A DNA stretch of 64,000 nt from Gimesia algae. GTDB taxonomy: Bacteria; Planctomycetota; Planctomycetia; Planctomycetales; Planctomycetaceae. The notes under the pieces were generated by a model. That model was given only the letters and a program-made list of their open reading frames with translations. It was not told where the DNA came from and did not search any database. The stretch is from NCBI RefSeq assembly GCF_007746795.1, contig NZ_CP036343.1, forward strand, positions 6,887,029 through 6,951,028, written 5' to 3'. Positions within the stretch are counted from its first letter, which is position 1; each line of letters starts with the position of its first letter. Below, in pieces: positions 1-9,326 of this stretch. The position numbers and the translations under genes were made by a program.

Positions 1-131
1 GATTTCCTGGACGCTCAGGCAAATAAACACGCACACGTGACTTCAATTAAACACTGATGGCAATGAAACGTGTTGCCGCTGGTTCGCAAATCTGATATTC
101 CGTCGGGTTGAGATAGTGAGTTGACTTCCTG

Positions 132-356
132 CTATTCTCCAGCGTCGATGGCTGCCGGCGGTTGCGGTGTGTCGGCAGGTTGCTCTGACAAATCCATAGT
201 CATTACATAGACGACCATACCTGCGAGCATCAAAATCACAGCGACATAAGTTCGCCAGTCACGGTGCGCCCCTTTCCAGTAAGATGGATGACCTTGATGA
301 TGAGCGTTGCCTTTTGAGTCGCTGTGCTGATCTTGTTTGTGCTTAGATTGATTCAT
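132..356 (-). CDS. small single-pass membrane protein
   Basis: A 74-residue protein of unknown function. It has a polar, His/Gln-rich N-terminal half (about residues 1-34), one hydrophobic segment (about 37-53) and a short Pro-rich acidic tail, so a single-pass inner-membrane protein is likely. An AGGGA ribosome binding site lies about 7 bases before the ATG, which supports translation. It is downstream of, and co-oriented with, the acetate kinase-phosphoketolase remnant and could have belonged to that locus. No family was recognised. The 131 bases between this gene and the window edge hold no visible gene. Confidence 0.6.
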   Translation of the reverse strand: MNQSKHKQDQHSDSKGNAHHQGHPSYWKGAHRDWRTYVAVILMLAGMVVYVMTMDLSEQPADTPQPPAAIDAGE

Positions 357-523
357 AGGGTCCCTGTTTTCTCGTTTATTGGTTCAGATCCTCTGCATCA
401 CATTACATTATCCCGCAGTTTGCTGGGCTCAAAGGTTATTTAAGTGATAATCGTCAGGGATCATAAAAGTATTATATTCCAAATCCTGCTGCCAGAAGAC
501 TCATCAAAGCCACACTTTACGGA

Positions 524-904
524 TTAGCCACATTTTGATGATTTGTGTCGGGACAATCTAACAAAGTAGCGTGGCGAGCAGAATCGGTCAGTAGAGCGGC
601 GGTAATGCTGTAAATCCTTGAGCTGCTGTTTCAGGTAGACCCCTTTATCGCCGGTCTGCGGCAGGCGGACGATTACGTCCATTACAAGATGAAAACGGTC
701 TAAATCGTTCAACACAGTCATATCGAAGGGGGTCGTAATTGTCCCCTCTTCTTTATAGCCTCGGACGTGAATGTTGTCGTGATTGGTGCGGCGGTAGATC
801 AGTCGTTGAATCAGCTGGATTGAGCCATCCGACTCGAATAATGCAAACTTGATACTCGACGAGCCACCATTAATCGTCAGGATGAGTTGATCAACTGGTT
901 TAAT
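524..904 (-). pseudogene. acetate kinase N-terminus fused in frame to phosphoketolase C-terminus (deletion scar)
   Basis: Reading the minus strand from 904 gives an open frame of about 126 codons. Residues 8-23 read [16 protein letters not shown], the N-terminal phosphate-binding signature of acetate kinase. From about residue 36 the frame reads [19 protein letters not shown], then TITTPFDM and [12 protein letters not shown], which is the conserved C-terminal domain of D-xylulose-5-P/fructose-6-P phosphoketolase. The usual phosphoketolase end (KLIEHKQYI...PEIRNWKW) is missing and replaced by unrelated residues. The frame opens with ATT, placed 6 bases after an AAGGAG site where an ATG is expected; no ATG, GTG or TTG lies between the upstream in-frame stop and the first ATG at 721. 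The simplest reading is an ackA-xfp operon collapsed by an internal deletion (junction about 796-810), followed by loss of the start codon. Family matches are from memory of conserved motifs. Confidence 0.82.
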
Positions 905-1478
905 GGGAAACTCCTTTCTCGTTCAGCATTCAACCGTTTTATCGCTATCATCGTATCCACTTTTGTCTGGAAATGTCGAGCTAATTGTGCAAAGTGAACT
1001 TTGACGCCCAATCATTTTTTCTTGGACAACTGAGCGAACGATTAAAGACGCACCACATACCAGCCATAGTAATTGGTTCAAGAATTCCTCAATATAAAAT
1101 CAAAAATCTGACATCAGTGATTTTTTATGCCCACAATCCCTGCACGCGTCCTGCAATATCCCTGCATAAGATCAAGTCCATATTCAGCCTGAAGTGGATA
1201 CTCATGACCTGCTCACCCGTCGCTTCCAACAGTCTAAATATTACAGTCTCTGATGTACGGGAAGTCCGGCAACAGATCAGTATTCAGAGAATTCGTCTCT
1301 CCGCTGTGAACCACATCGACCTGATTGTTCTGTAGAGCACAGCAACCAGCGTCTATCGGTCACCTCCCCTACAGCCTACCTGTCTGTTTTTTCGACCGAG
1401 GATGCGATTCTTTCAACACACTCACCAAACGCTCTCTGTATCAACTGCATATATCACGTGAATTCGCAGTCATGTGGT
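905..1478. other. intergenic region without a convincing gene
   Basis: About 570 bases between the acetate kinase-phosphoketolase scar and the sigma-54 promoter. The open frames here (for example 985-1335 on the plus strand) lack a ribosome binding site, coding-like composition and recognisable motifs. An activator site for the sigma-54 promoter would be expected in this stretch, but I could not identify one. Confidence 0.5.
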
Positions 1479-1495
1479 TTGGCACGGCTGTTGCT
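1479..1495 (+). promoter_or_regulatory. sigma-54 (RpoN) -24/-12 promoter
   Basis: TTGGCACGGCTGTTGCT matches the sigma-54 consensus YTGGCACG-N4-TTGCW at every defined position, with the GG at 1481-1482 and the GC at 1493-1494 exactly 12 bases apart. The predicted transcription start is about 1506, just before the start codon of the first DUF1559 gene (1525, or GTG at 1552). It would drive the five-gene cassette ending at 7886 and would require an enhancer-binding activator. Confidence 0.7.
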
Positions 1496-1524
1496 ACAGA
1501 AATTGGCATAACTGGAATGTCTAT

Positions 1525-2475
1525 ATGAGCCCCTACAGGAGAACAGACTTCGTGGCTAGAACGTCCACAAGAAAGCAACACGCCGCATTTACGTTGATTG
1601 AATTACTTGTTGTGATTGCGATCATTGCCATACTTATTGCGCTGCTTCTGCCAGCAGTACAGCAGGCGCGTGAAGCGGCCCGGCGGATGAGTTGCAAGAA
1701 CAATCTGAAACAGATTGCGCTGGCGGCTCACAATTACGAATCGGCCTTTCGCGTCATGCCGCCCCGTAGAATTCTGACTAACGGCAACCGTCGGGGCTGG
1801 GGACCAGCCATTCTCCCTTATCTGGATCAGGCGAATCTGCAGGGACGCTATGACTTCAACAAAAATTTTTATGATCCTGAGAATGAAGAAAACATTCGAG
1901 TTCCGCTTGCCGTTTTCATGTGCCCGTCCGCTCCAGGGCCACGACTGGTTACAGTTATCCAAAGCGGAGTGACATCCGAAGGCATTGCAGGCGACTATTT
2001 CGGGCCGAACAGTTTCCGTTCAGACGAATTTGGTGTGACATCGTTGAGTGGGAATAATCAGATTACAGCCATGGATGATCTGCCTCGCACGCGTCGTTTT
2101 CGTGATATTACCGATGGCACAACCAATACGATGTTCATCACCGAACAGGCGGGCCGCGCTGACTATTACATTCGTGGCATAAAACAGACTTCCAATGCCG
2201 GGCTGAGTCAGGCAACCAGTTGGGGGTCCTGGCCTTCCTATCAGGTCTTTCAGGTGCAGGTCTTTGGCTCGGACGCAGTCACAAGAGACGGACCGGGGGG
2301 AACCTGTTCCATTAACTGTAATAACAGCCAGGGAATCTACAGTTTTCATACGGGGGGAGCGCATGCTTCGTTCGTGGATGGCTCGGTGCACATGCTGTCG
2401 GAATCGATCGACGCCAATGTTCTGTTTGCTCTGATTACGATTAACGGCGGAGAAGTCATCAACCAGGATTTCTAA
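1525..2475 (+). CDS. DUF1559 domain protein with type IV pilin-like N-terminus
   Basis: A 316-residue DUF1559 (SBP_bac_10) protein. The N-terminus carries a prepilin-type cleavage/methylation motif, [16 protein letters not shown], preceded by basic residues, and then the conserved [15 protein letters not shown] helix and [15 protein letters not shown]. The C-terminus has the family H-x-G-G-A-H-x-x-F-x-D-G-S-V motif. Such proteins are abundant in planctomycetes and are thought to be exported and anchored like pseudopilins; their job is unknown. The ATG at 1525 has only a weak GGA upstream. A GTG at 1552 sits 10 bases after AGGAG and would give a leader of about 12 residues, so it is a serious alternative start. 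First gene of a five-gene run behind the sigma-54 promoter. Confidence 0.9.
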   Translation: MSPYRRTDFVARTSTRKQHAAFTLIELLVVIAIIAILIALLLPAVQQAREAARRMSCKNNLKQIALAAHNYESAFRVMPPRRILTNGNRRGWGPAILPYLDQANLQGRYDFNKNFYDPENEENIRVPLAVFMCPSAPGPRLVTVIQSGVTSEGIAGDYFGPNSFRSDEFGVTSLSGNNQITAMDDLPRTRRFRDITDGTTNTMFITEQAGRADYYIRGIKQTSNAGLSQATSWGSWPSYQVFQVQVFGSDAVTRDGPGGTCSINCNNSQGIYSFHTGGAHASFVDGSVHMLSESIDANVLFALITINGGEVINQDF

Positions 2476-2586
2476 AAGGAAGCCTGATATTTGAACCAAC
2501 GGTAACAATATTCGGAAACGGGCTAACTGCTGCCATCGAATACTCAACAGAGCTTTACACTGCTGTCCTTATTCTCGAGAGAACCT

Positions 2587-3555
2587 ATGCGAGACTGGCT
2601 TAATCCCCTTGAAGTCGTCGTTATTACCGTCTGTCTATTAATCCTCTCGGGGCTGCTACTGCCTGAAATGCTCGTGGCGCGGGATACCGCACGAGAACAG
2701 TCGTGTCATGATCGGCTGCAGCAAATAGGTTCTGCCTTCCTCCAGTACGAAAAAGTTCACCGCGGCCTGCCTCCTCGACGAAGCGGGTTTAACGATGGAA
2801 ACCCGTATGGCGGCTGGGGGGGATACATTCTGCCGTATCTGAAGCTGGCGGATCAGGCAGACCAATACGATACCGGCTACGACTTTTTTGATCCCAAAAA
2901 CAAGGCGATTGTCGAAACACAGTTACCCGTCTTCCTCTGCCCGGCGAGTCCTGCTGAACGATTCGTACAGATTCAGTCCCAGGCTTCAACCAAGTCGCTC
3001 AATCCTGATAAAGCGACCGTCTTTACCTGCAAAGCTGCTGCCGTTGATTTCATCACGTCAAATGGCGTGCAGATGGCCCGGAACGGATATGGCATCAACG
3101 CGATGGGAAGAGAAGGTCGAATCGGAAACCAGCGTCAGCCAATGACCGACAATAAAGATTTGCCAATAGCGAAGATCACAGACGGCCTCTCCAATACGCT
3201 CCTGCTGATCGAACAAGCAGGACGTCCGGCTGCATGGCGAAATAAAACGAAGAAACCAGGGGAGGGACAGTTCGGCATGAGTCCCAATGCCCGCGGTGCC
3301 TGGGCGGGCTGGGGTTCGATCTCCTTCGGTGCCGTGAACCCGGAAACAGGCGAACGACCACCGCGGGGCGACAGCACGGACTGCAGCGTCAATTGCAATA
3401 ACTGGCTTGGCATTTACAGCTTTCATCAGGATGGCGGTAATGTATTGTTTTGTGACGGCAGTGTGCGATTCTTCGGTACAAAACTGGACCCACTGACCTT
3501 TGCTTATCTGACAATTCGAGACGATGGGCATCTGATCCAACTTGACGATTTTTAA
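2587..3555 (+). CDS. DUF1559-like protein with degenerate prepilin leader
   Basis: A 322-residue paralogue of the preceding protein, 111 bases downstream. The body is clearly DUF1559-like (LLLPEMLVARDTAREQSC, LPPRRSG, WGGYILPYL, LPVFLCPASP, DGLSNTLLLIEQAG, and a C-terminal H-x-x-G-G-N-V-L-F-C-D-G-S-V). The prepilin signature is altered: the basic leader ending in G/A-FTLIE is replaced by MRDWLNPLEVVVI. The glutamate at the position equivalent to Glu5 of a pilin is kept, but no K/R-x-G processing site remains, so prepilin peptidase probably does not act on it. It is likely an N-terminally anchored partner of the first DUF1559 protein. The stop codon TAA is immediately followed by the next gene. 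Confidence 0.85.
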   Translation: MRDWLNPLEVVVITVCLLILSGLLLPEMLVARDTAREQSCHDRLQQIGSAFLQYEKVHRGLPPRRSGFNDGNPYGGWGGYILPYLKLADQADQYDTGYDFFDPKNKAIVETQLPVFLCPASPAERFVQIQSQASTKSLNPDKATVFTCKAAAVDFITSNGVQMARNGYGINAMGREGRIGNQRQPMTDNKDLPIAKITDGLSNTLLLIEQAGRPAAWRNKTKKPGEGQFGMSPNARGAWAGWGSISFGAVNPETGERPPRGDSTDCSVNCNNWLGIYSFHQDGGNVLFCDGSVRFFGTKLDPLTFAYLTIRDDGHLIQLDDF

Positions 3556-3556
3556 A

Positions 3557-5185
3557 ATGAACGAACTAAATCATTTAACGCCGCGTATGCACCGGGACGT
3601 ATCTGTAATCCATCAAAATACCCGAGCCCGCCCGATGATGCGATTGCAGCCTGCCTGGCTGTGCCTGTTCATCGTGGTGTCTGCTGTGACCACCTGCCGC
3701 GCAGCGGATATCAGTCCGCTTATGGTCTCCCGTTTGATCGACCAACGTCTGGGAATGGACGCTGCAGATCACAGCCAGTTTGCCAGCGATGCGGAATTTC
3801 TGCGACGCGTCACACTGGATCTTGCGGGCCGCATTCCCACAATCATCGAGGTGCATGATTACTTGAGTAACACATCTGAATCGAGACGCATCGAAACCAT
3901 TGATCGCCTGATGCATTCGGGCGTGCATTATCGAAATATGGCGACATTCTGGCGACGTGCATGGGTCCCTCAAGCCGATACACCCGAATTTGACTCCGTC
4001 ACAGATGACTTCGAACGTTGGCTGGTGCATCGCCTGCAGAAAGGGACTCGCTACGATGAACTGGTTGTGGAAATTCTGACGCTGGATCATGCCAATAATG
4101 TCCCGGCGAGTACGACGCCCATTGGTTTTTATTATGCCAACCTATCCAAGCCGGAAAACCTGGCAGCCAGCGCCACCCGCGCGTTTCTGGGAATCAACCT
4201 GGACTGTGCGCAGTGCCACGACCATCCGTTTTCCCGCTGGACCCGCGAGCAGTTCTGGCAGACAGCCGCGTTTTTTGTGGAACCTCAAACAAATGAGAAG
4301 TCACAGCCACAACCGCCGAAAGTTCGCATTCCGGATACAAAAATGGAATATGAACCCGCTTTGCTGACAAAAACAAAAATTGAATGGCCAGAAAAACTGG
4401 ATTCCGTATCACTGCGTTTGATTCTGGTCGACTGGATGAAAGTGAACGAGGAACAGTTACTGGCAAAGAACGCCGTCAATCGACTCTGGGCTCACTACTT
4501 CGGAGAAGCCATCATCGAGCCGGTTGATGATCTCAGTCGCGATGAAGTTCAAACCGGTGATCGCGCTCGGTTGTTGAACGATCTCTCTGCAGCATTCATC
4601 GCCAGCGGTTACGACCTGGATCTGATGACCGAGGGGATCGTCAGTTCCCATGCATACCGCCTGTCAGCTTCTCCAGCAGGTACCAGTAAAGGGTCAGAAT
4701 CTGATCCCGATGCCCCCGGTCCTTTCAGAATCACACGTGCCACAGTGCGGGGACTGACAGGCGAGCAACTGTATGACAGTCTGCAGACCGCAGCCAACCG
4801 GCCTTCGGAACGCAAGGATGTCGGCGGCGGCTCCGATCGCAGCCAGCGGAGCGAGTTTGCTTCCCGCTTTTACATCGAACGCTCTTTCAGTGCGGAGCGA
4901 TCCATTTCGCAGGCGCTGACATTGATGAATGGCTCTTTCGTAAACGAACTGACAACGAAACAGGGAAACCTGATGCTGGCATCGCTGCTCAGTTCTCCCT
5001 TTATGAGCTTCGACGAACAAATCGATACGGTCTTCATTGCGGTTCTGGGCCGTCACGCGCGAGAGACCGAACTGAAGGTGATCAAACAAAGTTTCAAATC
5101 ACACACGAATACCACCCGTGAATCACATTTAGGTAATCTGTTCTGGGTACTCATCAATTCTTCCGAGTTCAACACCAACCACTAA
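3557..5185 (+). CDS. DUF1549/DUF1553 domain protein
   Basis: A secreted planctomycete protein of about 542 residues. The DUF1549 region covers roughly residues 50-240 (SDAEFLRRVTLDLAGRIPT near the start; NLDCAQCHDHPFSRW later) and DUF1553 roughly 270-535. CAQCH is a heme-binding-type CXXCH motif within the family's usual context. The hydrophobic stretch LCLFIVVSAVTTCRA looks like a signal peptide core; it would sit at the extreme N-terminus if translation began at the double Met near 3635, so the true start is uncertain. ATG 3557 directly follows the stop of the upstream gene, which favours coupled translation. Families of this type are nearly always paired with DUF1501, as here. Confidence 0.85.
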   Translation: MNELNHLTPRMHRDVSVIHQNTRARPMMRLQPAWLCLFIVVSAVTTCRAADISPLMVSRLIDQRLGMDAADHSQFASDAEFLRRVTLDLAGRIPTIIEVHDYLSNTSESRRIETIDRLMHSGVHYRNMATFWRRAWVPQADTPEFDSVTDDFERWLVHRLQKGTRYDELVVEILTLDHANNVPASTTPIGFYYANLSKPENLAASATRAFLGINLDCAQCHDHPFSRWTREQFWQTAAFFVEPQTNEKSQPQPPKVRIPDTKMEYEPALLTKTKIEWPEKLDSVSLRLILVDWMKVNEEQLLAKNAVNRLWAHYFGEAIIEPVDDLSRDEVQTGDRARLLNDLSAAFIASGYDLDLMTEGIVSSHAYRLSASPAGTSKGSESDPDAPGPFRITRATVRGLTGEQLYDSLQTAANRPSERKDVGGGSDRSQRSEFASRFYIERSFSAERSISQALTLMNGSFVNELTTKQGNLMLASLLSSPFMSFDEQIDTVFIAVLGRHARETELKVIKQSFKSHTNTTRESHLGNLFWVLINSSEFNTNH

Positions 5186-5202
5186 TTGAGGCGAAGGTTT
5201 CT

Positions 5203-6495
5203 ATGCCCAACAAACTTCTTTCACGACGCACTGCCTTACAAAATATGGCGCTGGGGGTCTCTGCCTGGTCCACTTCCAGCTGGTTACCCACGCTGGTAAA
5301 AGCGGCTGCAGAAACAGGCAGTCAACCCAAATCGGTGATTCTGATCTGGTTGAACGGCGGCCCGGCGACGATCGACCTGTGGGACTTGAAACCCGGAAAT
5401 AAGAATGGCGGTCCCTTTCAGGAAATCGAAACACAAGCACCGGGCATGAAGATCAGTGAGCATCTGCCTGCCCTGGCTAAACAGGCGTCTGATTTCTCTA
5501 TCATTCGATCCATGTCGACCCGCGAAGGGGATCATTCCCGCGCCCGTTTTGTGACGATGACCGGCTACACACCTCAGGGCGCCATCAAGTTTCCCGCGCT
5601 TGGTTCATTGGTCGCTAATGAATTCCATGTCGAAAATGATATCCCCTCCAATGATATCCCCTCCTATGTGCACATCGGCGGACGACCGGCTGTTGGCGGA
5701 GGAGGTTTTCTGGGGCCACAATTCGCTCCGTTCGTGGTCGGTGGGCGCAGTCGTCGGGGAGGTCCAGACAGCGCCGATCTGAAAGTCGCCGATCTCGCTC
5801 CCGCATCTCCCGCGCAGCAGGCAGAACGACTCCAGCTACAAGCGGGCTTGAACTCACTATCGTCCATGCCTGCTTCCCTGGTAACTGACACTCTGGAATC
5901 GTCCCGCAATCGGGCACTGAGGTTGATGAACCCCAAGGCGGCGTCGGTGTTCGACCTGGAGCAGGAAGATGCTGCCCTCCGTCAAGCCTACGGCACCGGT
6001 TCGTTTGGGCAGGGATGCCTGATGGCGCGTCGCCTGGTGGAACGAGGCGTGAGTTTCGTTGAGGTCTCACTGAATGGCTGGGACACGCATTCCGATAACT
6101 TTGAACGCGTGAAGGAACTGTCGCAGCAACTGGATCGTGGCTGTGCCTCTCTGCTGAATGATCTGCGTCAACGCGGATTACTTAAAGACACCCTGATTGT
6201 CTGCCAGGGAGAGTTTGGTCGCACACCTCGCATTAACGGTCAGTCCGGTCGAGACCACTGGCCTTCGTCCTGGTCGATGATGCTGGCCGGTGCGGGAATT
6301 CGTGGCGGCCAGGTCGTCGGTCAAACGAGCGAAGACGGCACAAAAATCGAATCCAGGCCGACGCGAACAGCGGACCTGATGGCCACCGTCTTCCGTGGGA
6401 TTGGGCTTGATCCCAGAAAACAAAATATGTCAAACGTGGGCCGACCGATTCGACTGGCAGACCCGGATGGTAAAGCGATTGAGGAGTTGCTATGA
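5203..6495 (+). CDS. DUF1501 domain protein, Tat-exported
   Basis: A 430-residue DUF1501 protein, a member of the alkaline phosphatase/sulfatase-like clan. It starts with LSRRTALQNMALG, a twin-arginine-type signal, followed by SVILIWLNGGPATIDLWD, the characteristic first strand and metal-site region. Other family marks are FSIIRSMSTREGDHSRARF, LMARRLVERGVSFVEV, GWDTH and LIVCQGEFGRTPRINGQSGRDHW. AAGG lies upstream of the ATG. It is 17 bases downstream of the DUF1549/1553 gene and overlaps the EF-hand gene by 4 bases (ATGA), so the three are translated as a unit. Biochemical activity of the family is unproven. Confidence 0.9.
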   Translation: MPNKLLSRRTALQNMALGVSAWSTSSWLPTLVKAAAETGSQPKSVILIWLNGGPATIDLWDLKPGNKNGGPFQEIETQAPGMKISEHLPALAKQASDFSIIRSMSTREGDHSRARFVTMTGYTPQGAIKFPALGSLVANEFHVENDIPSNDIPSYVHIGGRPAVGGGGFLGPQFAPFVVGGRSRRGGPDSADLKVADLAPASPAQQAERLQLQAGLNSLSSMPASLVTDTLESSRNRALRLMNPKAASVFDLEQEDAALRQAYGTGSFGQGCLMARRLVERGVSFVEVSLNGWDTHSDNFERVKELSQQLDRGCASLLNDLRQRGLLKDTLIVCQGEFGRTPRINGQSGRDHWPSSWSMMLAGAGIRGGQVVGQTSEDGTKIESRPTRTADLMATVFRGIGLDPRKQNMSNVGRPIRLADPDGKAIEELL

Positions 6496-7886
6496 GAACC
6501 GTTTTATTTGTCATGCTGTCTATCCTGACCACCGGCATGCAAGTGAATGCGGGGCAGGACAAAGCCGAGCAGCAGCCAACGACATTGCTGGCACTAAGTG
6601 AAGCCGGACAGACACGCTTGATCGATATCCAGGTGAGCGTAGATCATCTGCCCTACGACAAGTATTGGACAAAGACATTCGACGCTCTCTTCAATTTCGC
6701 CGACTGTAATTCCGATGGCGTTCTGAGCGAAGCAGAACTTCGACTCGTTCCTTCTGCACGCGCGGTACGGTTATCGCTGGGCAGCGCCTTTACTCCGCCG
6801 GTCGCATCCCTGCAATCTCTTAAAGAAATCGTTGCAGATGAGACGCAGAAGTGTTCCAGGGAACAGCTCAAGCAGTATTATCTGAGCCACGGTGCCGGCA
6901 GGTTGCAGATCGGCTCTGGTAAACTCACTAATACAGCAGCAATCACTGCGGCGTTGATTCAGACTCTCGACACAGACAAGGATGGCATACTTTCGCAGGT
7001 CGAACTGCAAAACGCGGAAACTGCGCTGCGGCGGCTTGATACCAACGATGATGAACTGATTGGCGTTGGTGAACTCGTCCCTAATGCAACCTATCCCGGA
7101 ACCTGGGCTGCCAGGGCCCTGCGACCGGCCACAGAAGTTGATCTCTCTTCCACGAACGAGAACAGACTTGTTTTGAAGCAGTTACTGACACGCCCTGCTG
7201 ATCCTTCGATGGAGAAATCACTCTGGCAGATTAATATCGCCGACCAGCTTGCAGATCAACCTTTGAAAGTTGCTACGAACGCACAATGTAAGAGCTGGAG
7301 TGTTCCAGGACCGCAAAAAGAACTCTTTCATGAGTTACGTGAAGAAATTGCTAACGCCGCAGCCGAGCCCCCTGAAGAATCGACGGGAAATAGTTCGCGA
7401 AACCGGCGTTCCTCTCGTGCGTGGCTGACTCCGCTGGCCGACCGCGATTCGGATGGAAAACTCTCTCAGCAGGAAATCGATCGCTGGCTGGAACTGCAGA
7501 AACAGTTGATTCATGGCCAGCTCCTGATCAGCGTTTATTATGGAGGCGGACTTTTTGAATTACTGGATACCAATCACGATGCTGGACTGTCAATTCGCGA
7601 ATTAAGAAGTGCCTGGCAAATTTTGGATTCCGCTTCCTGCACTTCAGAAAATCATGCTGATCTCACTCGGGTTCCCAACGTAGTACTGTTCGTTGTAAGC
7701 CAGGGCTATCCCCAGAGTCTCGCCAGGACATCTACGCCAGAGGTAGAATGGTTTCGTCTGATGGATCGCAACAGGGATGGAGATGTCTCACGCAGAGAAT
7801 TTACCGGATCTCCTGCTGCCTTTGATCGACTGGATCAGGACCATGACGGTTTGATCTCACCTGATGAAGCAGGGAAAGCCAACTGA
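6492..7886 (+). CDS. secreted EF-hand calcium-binding protein
   Basis: A 464-residue protein with an N-terminal signal peptide (about residues 1-21) and about seven EF-hand-like loops. Recognisable loops include DCNSDGVLSEAEL, DTDKDGILSQVEL, DTNDDELIGVGEL, DRDSDGKLSQQEI, DTNHDAGLSIREL, DRNRDGDVSRREF and DQDHDGLISPDEA. Most keep Asp/Asn at positions 1, 3 and 5, Gly at 6 and a Glu or Asp near 12, so calcium binding is likely for several. The start overlaps the DUF1501 stop by 4 bases. It is the last gene of the cassette. EF-hand proteins often accompany DUF1501/DUF1549 genes in planctomycetes, possibly as calcium-dependent scaffolds; that role is inferred. Confidence 0.85.
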   Translation: MRTVLFVMLSILTTGMQVNAGQDKAEQQPTTLLALSEAGQTRLIDIQVSVDHLPYDKYWTKTFDALFNFADCNSDGVLSEAELRLVPSARAVRLSLGSAFTPPVASLQSLKEIVADETQKCSREQLKQYYLSHGAGRLQIGSGKLTNTAAITAALIQTLDTDKDGILSQVELQNAETALRRLDTNDDELIGVGELVPNATYPGTWAARALRPATEVDLSSTNENRLVLKQLLTRPADPSMEKSLWQINIADQLADQPLKVATNAQCKSWSVPGPQKELFHELREEIANAAAEPPEESTGNSSRNRRSSRAWLTPLADRDSDGKLSQQEIDRWLELQKQLIHGQLLISVYYGGGLFELLDTNHDAGLSIRELRSAWQILDSASCTSENHADLTRVPNVVLFVVSQGYPQSLARTSTPEVEWFRLMDRNRDGDVSRREFTGSPAAFDRLDQDHDGLISPDEAGKAN

Positions 7887-7955
7887 ATCCAGACAATGTT
7901 TCCCTGATGTGGAATTTCCGGAATCAGTTGATTCTTTCTCCTGCAGCTTCACAGC

Positions 7956-9326
7956 TTACATCTTAATCTCGTAACCCTTGCGGTTTTCACGCGAGAGAAA
8001 TGCGTTTGCCTGAGCGTCATCGATAATTTCCCGTTTCACAGGGTTCCAGTTGAGATCGCGTCCTAAACGCATGGAGATATTGGAGAGGTGGCAGATCTCC
8101 AGCATGCGGTTGTGCGACCATACATCGGAGATCGGCTGCTTGCGTGAGTTCATGCTCTCGATGAAGTTAGCGGTGTGGTTCGCACTGACCTTACCACCAT
8201 AAACTTTTTCGATCGCGTCTTCCGGCAGTGGATTGTCTTTCAACGCTTCCACAGGTGCCCCGACGATCTTGCCACGGTTGACGAAGAACCGGCCTTCTGT
8301 GCCTTCGAAGAGAATGCCGTTGTCACCATCACTGGTGATAATCATTTCCACGTCATTGGGCATATCGACTTTGATTTTGAATTCCGTGGCGGCATTGTAC
8401 TGATCGTTGACTGCTGGGAAGCCATCCTTATATTCGACGGGTAATTTGTATTCAAGCGGTGATATTTTGCTGGGACCTGTATCGCTGGCACCGAGTGCCC
8501 AGCAGGCGATATCGACATGATGTGCGCCCCAGTCAGTCAATTTTCCACCAGAATACTCATGCCAGTTTCGGAAGGAGTAGTGACAGTTGCTGTAAAGCGG
8601 AACGCCTCCGCCGTACCCTTCGCGCATTTCAGGGAGTGCGCGGTAATCCACCTTTGGAGCCGGTCCCAGCCAGAATTCATAGTCCAGTCCTTCTGGGACA
8701 GAAGCCACGGGGATAACGGGCGACCCTTCCATTCCATTAATGCCACATGTCACTTTTTTCACTGTGCCGATGCGACCATCGCGGATCAACGCGATCGCCT
8801 GCAGGAATCGCTGTCCTGATTCTGACCGCTGCATGGTACCCACCTGGAAGACGCGGCCCGTGTCTTTCACGACTTTTTCAATTAACTTGCCTTCGTCAAT
8901 CGTCAAAGTCAAAGGTTTTTCACAATAGACGTCTTTGCCAGCGTACATTGCTTCGACTGCTATTTTTGTATGCCAATGGTCGGGCGTGGCGATCATGACC
9001 GCATCAATATCTTTTCGATCCAGGACTTTCCGATAGTCCTTGTAAGCGTCTGGCTTCTTGCCCTGTTTCTTTTCCGTTTTTTCGACATTCGCACCAAGCA
9101 CATTCGCGTCCACATCAGCAAGTGCTGCAAAATCTGCGAACTTAAATGACTTCGAAGTAATTGCCCACCCCTGGTTTCGCAGTCCGATCGTGGCAAAGAC
9201 CGGGCGGTCATTAGGCGACTGATATCCGAATGCTCGATGTGCCGAAGGGCTGAAAACACTGGCAGCCCCTGCGAAGGCGACTCCCTGGATAAAATTGCGG
9301 CGCGTAATTTTTCGAGATGTTGACAT
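7956..9326 (-). CDS. Gfo/Idh/MocA family oxidoreductase, Tat-exported
   Basis: A 456-residue NAD(P)-dependent dehydrogenase-type protein. The start at 9326 is chosen because AAGAGGA lies 9 bases upstream and it gives a compact Tat signal (KITRRNFIQGVAFAGAASV); an open frame continues upstream to 9413 without support. The Rossmann N-domain contains DAVMIATPDHWH and the hallmark EKPLTLT (Lys is the family's conserved catalytic/cofactor residue). The C-domain has DWGAHHVDIACWALG. The usual GxGxxG is replaced by GLRNQG, common in secreted planctomycete versions. Likely periplasmic sugar or inositol oxidoreductase, substrate unknown. Convergent with the EF-hand gene and divergent from the efflux operon. 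Confidence 0.9.
   Translation of the reverse strand: MSTSRKITRRNFIQGVAFAGAASVFSPSAHRAFGYQSPNDRPVFATIGLRNQGWAITSKSFKFADFAALADVDANVLGANVEKTEKKQGKKPDAYKDYRKVLDRKDIDAVMIATPDHWHTKIAVEAMYAGKDVYCEKPLTLTIDEGKLIEKVVKDTGRVFQVGTMQRSESGQRFLQAIALIRDGRIGTVKKVTCGINGMEGSPVIPVASVPEGLDYEFWLGPAPKVDYRALPEMREGYGGGVPLYSNCHYSFRNWHEYSGGKLTDWGAHHVDIACWALGASDTGPSKISPLEYKLPVEYKDGFPAVNDQYNAATEFKIKVDMPNDVEMIITSDGDNGILFEGTEGRFFVNRGKIVGAPVEALKDNPLPEDAIEKVYGGKVSANHTANFIESMNSRKQPISDVWSHNRMLEICHLSNISMRLGRDLNWNPVKREIIDDAQANAFLSRENRKGYEIKM

Noticed and set aside
985..1335. 116-codon plus-strand frame in the first long intergenic gap
   Set aside because: No ribosome binding site, no motif, coding-unlike composition; it lies in the region expected to hold regulatory DNA.
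7887..7955. Small CTGAT/ATCAG inverted repeat between convergent genes
   Set aside because: Only 5-base arms and no T-run; too weak to call a terminator.
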